Positions 60,414 through 64,000 of a stretch of DNA of 64,000 bases are shown one piece after another. Position numbers and translations under genes: made by a program. Positions within the stretch are counted from its first letter, which is position 1, and each line of letters opens with the position of its first letter. The stretch spans positions 1 through 64,000 of the forward strand of contig JBBQEU010000002.1 in NCBI GenBank assembly GCA_038321235.1, in the 5' to 3' direction. The DNA comes from Sva-07 sp038321235 (GTDB lineage: Bacteria > Actinomycetota > Acidimicrobiia > Acidimicrobiales > Ilumatobacteraceae). Under the pieces are notes generated by a model that was given only the letters and a program-made list of their open reading frames with translations, was not told the DNA's origin and did no database searches.

Positions 60414-61319
60414 TCAGGAGGCGGCAGACGGGAGGTGCTGTTGGAGCGTGAGGACGTCGGCGAACAGGTCACCGAACTCGTCGACCCTCGCCAGCACGTC
60501 GGCGGCCTCGAAACGGAGTTCGATGCCGCTGGAGGCGCACTGCTCCACCTCGTCCCAGGTGACCGGGGTCGACACGGTCGGATCGTGGCGAGCGCGCAGC
60601 GAGTAGGGGGCGATCGTGGTCTTGTGGTGGGCGTTCTGGCTCCAGTCGACGAACACCTTCCCGGGCCGCTCGACCTTGGCCATCACCGTGGTCACCCGGC
60701 CGGGCAGCTGGCGCTCCATCACCTGACCGACCGCGAGAGCGAAGTCGGCCGTCGCCTCGTGGGTGACACCCGACGTGTTGAGCGGCACATAGAGCTGCAG
60801 GCCCTTCGAACCAGACGTCTTGCACCACCCCGAGAGGCCGACCGAGTCGAGCACGGTGCGTACGCCGAGTGCCACCTCACAGCACTCGACGATCGAGGTC
60901 TTCGGGCCGGGATCGAAGTCGAACACCAGCGTGCGAGGGGTGTCGAGGTCGGCGGCGAGTGCCATCGGTGCGTGCAGCTCGATCGCAGCGAGGTTCGCCG
61001 CCCACACCATCGCTGCGGGCTCCTCGATGCGGCAGTACTCGATGCCGCCACGCCGATCGCCGGGTCCGAGCGCCACCGGCACCCACTCGGGACGATGCGA
61101 CGCGCAGCGCTTCTCGAAGAACCCGTCGTGGTCGGTGCCGTCGGGATACCGGCGGAACGTGATGCACCGCCCGGCGAGGTGCGCGACGATCGTCGGCGCG
61201 ATGCGTAGGTGGTAGTCGACCACCTCGGCCTTGGTGAAACCCGACGGGTACAGCACCTTGTCGAGGTTGGTCAGCCGCACGGTGCGGCCGTCGATGTCGA
61301 CCTCGATCGGCGCGGCCAT
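60414..61319 (-). CDS. LigD-type DNA polymerase/primase domain protein (NHEJ)
   Basis: A 301-residue stand-alone PolDom of the archaeo-eukaryotic primase family. It has LTNLDKVLYPSGFTKAEVVDYH near the start, the metal-binding FDFDPGP near residue 135, KTSGSKGLQLYVPL near residue 165 and VDWSQNAHHKTTIAPYSLR near residue 225. In LigD this domain adds nucleotides at broken ends during Ku-dependent repair. Here it is not fused to a ligase or nuclease, and no ligase gene is in the window. It follows ku by 20 bases on the same strand. Confidence 0.9.
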   Translation of the reverse strand: MAAPIEVDIDGRTVRLTNLDKVLYPSGFTKAEVVDYHLRIAPTIVAHLAGRCITFRRYPDGTDHDGFFEKRCASHRPEWVPVALGPGDRRGGIEYCRIEEPAAMVWAANLAAIELHAPMALAADLDTPRTLVFDFDPGPKTSIVECCEVALGVRTVLDSVGLSGWCKTSGSKGLQLYVPLNTSGVTHEATADFALAVGQVMERQLPGRVTTVMAKVERPGKVFVDWSQNAHHKTTIAPYSLRARHDPTVSTPVTWDEVEQCASSGIELRFEAADVLARVDEFGDLFADVLTLQQHLPSAAS

Positions 61320-61339
61320 CTGAGATCAGGCCCGCTCGG

Positions 61340-62170
61340 TCAGGCCGACTTCTTCTTCGCCGCGGATTTCTTGGCGGGGTGACGCGTGCGAGCGTCCTTC
61401 GCTGCCGCGACGCTGGCTTCGAGCGCGGCCATGATGTCGACCACCTTGGGCTTCTCGGCGGCGGCTTCGGGCACCTCGAACTCCTCGCCGTCAGCCTTCA
61501 TCTGGATGAGGGCCATGACCTCGTCGCGGTACTCGTCGCGGTACTTCTCCGGCTCGAAATCGGCTTCGAGTGACGCCACGAGCGCTTCGGCCATCGCCAC
61601 TTCCCGGTCGTTGACCTCGACGGACTCCAGCCCCTGCAACTCCTCGATGTCGGCGGGATCGAGCACCTCATCGGCGTAGGCGAGCGTCGACATGACCAGC
61701 CGTCCGTCCTCGGCGCGGATCGCTGCGGTGTACTGCTTGTTGCGCATCACGAACCGCCCGATCGCCACTTTGCCGCTGGCCTCCATTGCCCGGGCGAGCA
61801 GCACGTACGGCTTCGGTGGGCCGTCTGGCGCGAGGTGGTAGGCCGTGTCGAAGTAGACGGGGTCGATGTCGGCCAGGTCGACGAACTCCTCGAGATCGAC
61901 CGACTTGGTGGCCACCGGCATGAACGGTTCGAGGTCGTCGGGATCGACCAACACGTAGCGGCCCTTGGAGATCTCGTAGCCCTTCACGATGTGGTCGTCG
62001 CCGACCTCTTCACCGGTCTCGGCGTTCACCTTGCGATAGCGGATGCGCGCCATGTTGCGTTCATCCAGCTGGTTGAACGACACGCTCTGGCGACGCACCG
62101 CATGGAACAGCTTCACGGGGATCGCCACCAACCCGAACGAGATCGTCCCACTCCACACCGGCCGTGCCAT
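61340..62170 (-). CDS. ku: Ku protein (NHEJ end-binding)
   Basis: A 276-residue bacterial Ku. Family strings are WSGTISFGLVAIPVKLF at the start, RYVLVDPDDLEPF, IDPVYFDTAYHLAPD and ALVASLEADFEPEKYRDEY. The C-terminus is a Lys-rich tail (KKSAAKKKSA), which in other bacterial Ku proteins helps DNA binding. A Ku homodimer holds DNA ends and recruits LigD. ATG 62170 matches the family N-terminus; the frame extends to 62215. Confidence 0.93.
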   Translation of the reverse strand: MARPVWSGTISFGLVAIPVKLFHAVRRQSVSFNQLDERNMARIRYRKVNAETGEEVGDDHIVKGYEISKGRYVLVDPDDLEPFMPVATKSVDLEEFVDLADIDPVYFDTAYHLAPDGPPKPYVLLARAMEASGKVAIGRFVMRNKQYTAAIRAEDGRLVMSTLAYADEVLDPADIEELQGLESVEVNDREVAMAEALVASLEADFEPEKYRDEYRDEVMALIQMKADGEEFEVPEAAAEKPKVVDIMAALEASVAAAKDARTRHPAKKSAAKKKSA

Positions 62171-62231
62171 GCCAAGAGTCAACCACATCGAGTCACAGAT
62201 GAAACTCAGCGGCACGACCCCGCGGTTTGTT

Positions 62232-63104
62232 TCAGGCGGCGAGGACGGCGCGGGGGACGATGTCCATACCGAAGCCGGTGAGGATCGCGAGGTAGAGCAG
62301 GCCAGTCGCCGCCATCACCGCGGAATACGCCCTCTCCTTCAGCGCTGCCTCGGTGACGAAGATCAGGATGATGGTGGTGATCGCACACATCAGCCACATC
62401 CAGCCGAGCATGCCGCCCCAGCCGTCGTCGACCGATCCGGTCAGTACGGCGATCATGCCGGTCGGCAGCAACATCACGATCACCTCGGCGGGCCAGATCC
62501 ACTTCAGAGCCGCCACCATCTCGTTGAGGAGTCGACGCGGCAGACCCGGCTGGGTGAGGTACCAGTGCCCGAGCAGCATGGCGTCGGAGATCGCTCCGAT
62601 GAATGCTGCTCCGACCAGCGTGCGAGCGAGCGCCACCGCCGGGTTGCCGCCCGCATCGAGCGCAGCAGCAATCAGTCCGATCGAGCCGATGAAGACCGGT
62701 ACGAGGTCGAGCGCCGGTGGGAACTCGGGGCCGACGGTGCGATCGGGCTCCTCCCCGGTCGGCTCCTCGACGGTACGATCGATCCCGGTCATGGCGGCGA
62801 CCCGTTCGCTGCGACGGTCGTACTCCGCACGGGCACCGCTGACCCCGGCCGCCTTGCGCCGCACCGACACCCCGAGCGCCACTGCACAGGCGATCATCAC
62901 GCCCACCGACGCCGCTTCGCGGACGGGGACCAGGCCGAACGAGAGCCCAGCGGCCAGCGAGCCGGCGGCGAACACGAAGTAGACGCCACGCAGCAACCAG
63001 CCGTAGCCGAGGCTGGCGATGCGACGGCGAGTGGTGAACCAGCAGAACAACATGCCGCCGGTGGCCCATTGCAACAGCACGGTGGCGGCGTCGAGGCTGA
63101 TCAC
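62232..63104 (-). CDS. Multi-pass membrane protein of unknown function
   Basis: About 290 residues with eight or so hydrophobic helices and a polar loop (about residues 85-130) rich in Glu/Asp/Arg. No transporter or enzyme motif was recognised. It is upstream of ku with a 61-base gap, on the same strand, so co-transcription is possible. The frame opens at 63113, but a TACCGT box 8 nt before GTG 63104 makes 63104 the likely start. Confidence 0.75.
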   Translation of the reverse strand: MISLDAATVLLQWATGGMLFCWFTTRRRIASLGYGWLLRGVYFVFAAGSLAAGLSFGLVPVREAASVGVMIACAVALGVSVRRKAAGVSGARAEYDRRSERVAAMTGIDRTVEEPTGEEPDRTVGPEFPPALDLVPVFIGSIGLIAAALDAGGNPAVALARTLVGAAFIGAISDAMLLGHWYLTQPGLPRRLLNEMVAALKWIWPAEVIVMLLPTGMIAVLTGSVDDGWGGMLGWMWLMCAITTIILIFVTEAALKERAYSAVMAATGLLYLAILTGFGMDIVPRAVLAA

Positions 63105-63112
63105 GTTCACCA

Positions 63113-63118
63113 ACGGTA
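63113..63118 (-). promoter_or_regulatory. -10 hexamer (TACCGT) for the membrane protein gene
   Basis: Minus-strand TACCGT with an 8-nt gap to GTG 63104; only 6 bases from the opposing -10 at 63125. Confidence 0.5.
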
Positions 63119-63124
63119 ACGCCG

Positions 63125-63130
63125 TAGCCT
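63125..63130 (+). promoter_or_regulatory. -10 hexamer (TAGCCT) for the lipoprotein gene
   Basis: TAGCCT ends 9 nt before ATG 63140. Confidence 0.5.
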
Positions 63131-63139
63131 GGCGGCGCC

Positions 63140-63805
63140 ATGGCCTCCCCCCGCCACCGTCGACCTGCCGACTTCCACAGAGCTCGAACCCTCGCCGTCA
63201 CCGCCGTGGCTGCGTTCACGCTCGCCTCGTGCGCAACCGGACTGCGTCCGAGCTTCGACGCCGACGAGCCCATGCAACAGGCAACCGGCGACCCGGCGAT
63301 CGACGCCGTGCTGGAACGTCTCGACCGAGTGGGTATCGAACAGTTCACCGCCGACTACACGGTCCTGACCCGCCTCGGTGGCAGGGAGTCGACCGCCACG
63401 GTGGTCCAAGCCGACAACAGTCGACGCTCGATCACGATCAACGACGTCCGCTTCCTCGACGGTTCCGGCACCGTGGCCACCTGCAACCTGACGACCGCCG
63501 AGTGCGAAGCGGTCATCAACGACGCCCGCGTCAGCGACGTCCAGATCACGCACGACTTCTACGGGTCGAGCTTCGCCCGTCGCCTACGCGTCGACGCCGG
63601 GCGCAGCTTGTCGCCAGCACGCGGCTACACCGAAACGATCGGCGGACAGCCCGCCACGTGCGCCGATGTCCCGGTGTCGGGTGGTACGAAGGTGTACTGC
63701 GCGCTCGATGCCGGCCCGCTCGCCCGCTACGACGGCAACGACGTTCTCATCGAGCTGATCGCACTGAACCCCACCCCCGACGAGTCGAAGTTCGCCACCA
63801 GCTGA
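63140..63805 (+). CDS. Hypothetical lipoprotein
   Basis: A 221-residue exported protein with an Arg-rich n-region, a hydrophobic stretch (LAVTAVAAFTLASC) and a lipobox Cys near residue 31. The mature part has four cysteines (CNLTTAEC, CADVP, YCAL) that may form two disulfides. The first half resembles lipoprotein folds that sit in the periplasm or cell surface, but no family was identified. Divergent from the membrane protein gene. Confidence 0.75.
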   Translation: MASPRHRRPADFHRARTLAVTAVAAFTLASCATGLRPSFDADEPMQQATGDPAIDAVLERLDRVGIEQFTADYTVLTRLGGRESTATVVQADNSRRSITINDVRFLDGSGTVATCNLTTAECEAVINDARVSDVQITHDFYGSSFARRLRVDAGRSLSPARGYTETIGGQPATCADVPVSGGTKVYCALDAGPLARYDGNDVLIELIALNPTPDESKFATS

Positions 63806-63824
63806 CGTCGTGCAGCGAGGGGAA

Positions 63825-64000
63825 TCAAGCGGTGACGCTGATCAACCCGTGTTCGGAGTTGTTGAGGCGACGGGGCCCGTCGTCGGTGGCGATCACGATG
63901 TCTTCGAGGCGCATGCCCCACTTGCCCGGTACGTAGATGCCCGGCTCGACGCTGTAGGCGTGGCCCGCCTCGAGCGGGAGGGAATTCCCCTCGACGATGT
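63825..64000 (-). CDS. M24-family (Xaa-Pro aminopeptidase-like) peptidase, 3' end only
   Basis: The last 57 codons of a minus-strand gene that continues past the right edge. They contain GHAYSVEPGIYVPGKWGMRLED, in which the two Glu residues (VEPGIY and RLED) are metal ligands of the M24 pita-bread fold. This matches the C-terminus of Xaa-Pro aminopeptidases and creatinase-like enzymes. Full length and N-terminal domain cannot be judged. Confidence 0.85.
   Translation of the reverse strand, partial: IVEGNSLPLEAGHAYSVEPGIYVPGKWGMRLEDIVIATDDGPRRLNNSEHGLISVTA

Overview
The window is chromosomal DNA from a high-G+C actinobacterium. A mycothiol conjugate amidase (Mca), two F420-type luciferase-like oxidoreductases, a Ku/LigD-polymerase pair and an Lsr2-type DNA-binding domain fused to a nuclease all fit an actinobacterium. 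The set resembles Acidimicrobiia such as Ilumatobacter, but that placement is inference. No rRNA, tRNA, CRISPR array, prophage or insertion sequence was seen. Genes are tightly packed on both strands and no gene-free gap exceeds 300 bases; the longest (16976-17216) carries a riboswitch.

Layout. 1-5.2 kb: acyl-CoA/lipid genes (two SDRs, an acyl-CoA dehydrogenase, a hydrolase), then a RecB-like nuclease and a PAP2 phosphatase. 5.2-8.3 kb: a HepT/MntA toxin-antitoxin pair, two small proteins and a decayed HNH/DUF222 gene carrying an 8-bp tandem repeat. 8.3-18.6 kb: ComB-like phosphatase, ERCC4-Lsr2 nuclease, TauD-type dioxygenase, CrtC-like protein, S9 peptidase, a P-type ATPase behind a yybP-ykoY (Mn2+) riboswitch, nitrobindin and NudC. 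18.6-28.7 kb: a co-directional three-gene cluster of a large LuxR-type regulator, a 1399-residue protein and a 1081-residue Tat-exported protein. I cannot assign the two giants to a described system; this is the best candidate for something new. 28.9-39.6 kb: thiolase, nuclease lipoprotein, YdjC deacetylase, Mca, PEBP lipoprotein, a GGDEF/EAL protein, rhomboid protease, GlpD, MtfA-like peptidase and an EamA transporter. 39.6-45.8 kb: a complete xylose uptake/isomerase locus (xylA, ROK repressor, xylF, xylG, xylH) with two matching operators. 46-54.7 kb: oxidoreductases, thioesterase, amidase, acyl-CoA synthetase, PLP lyase and a serine hydrolase. 54.7-59.3 kb: an O-antigen-ligase/TPR membrane protein, ECF sigma factor and single-pass membrane protein in one operon. 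59.4-64 kb: a Tat-signal protein, LigD polymerase, Ku, membrane protein, lipoprotein and the end of an M24 peptidase.

Two window-wide patterns stand out. About 22 genes have a TANNNT hexamer ending 6-9 nt before the start codon, as expected of leaderless transcripts; I used this to choose several starts. Two unrelated families of palindromic intergenic elements occur three times each.
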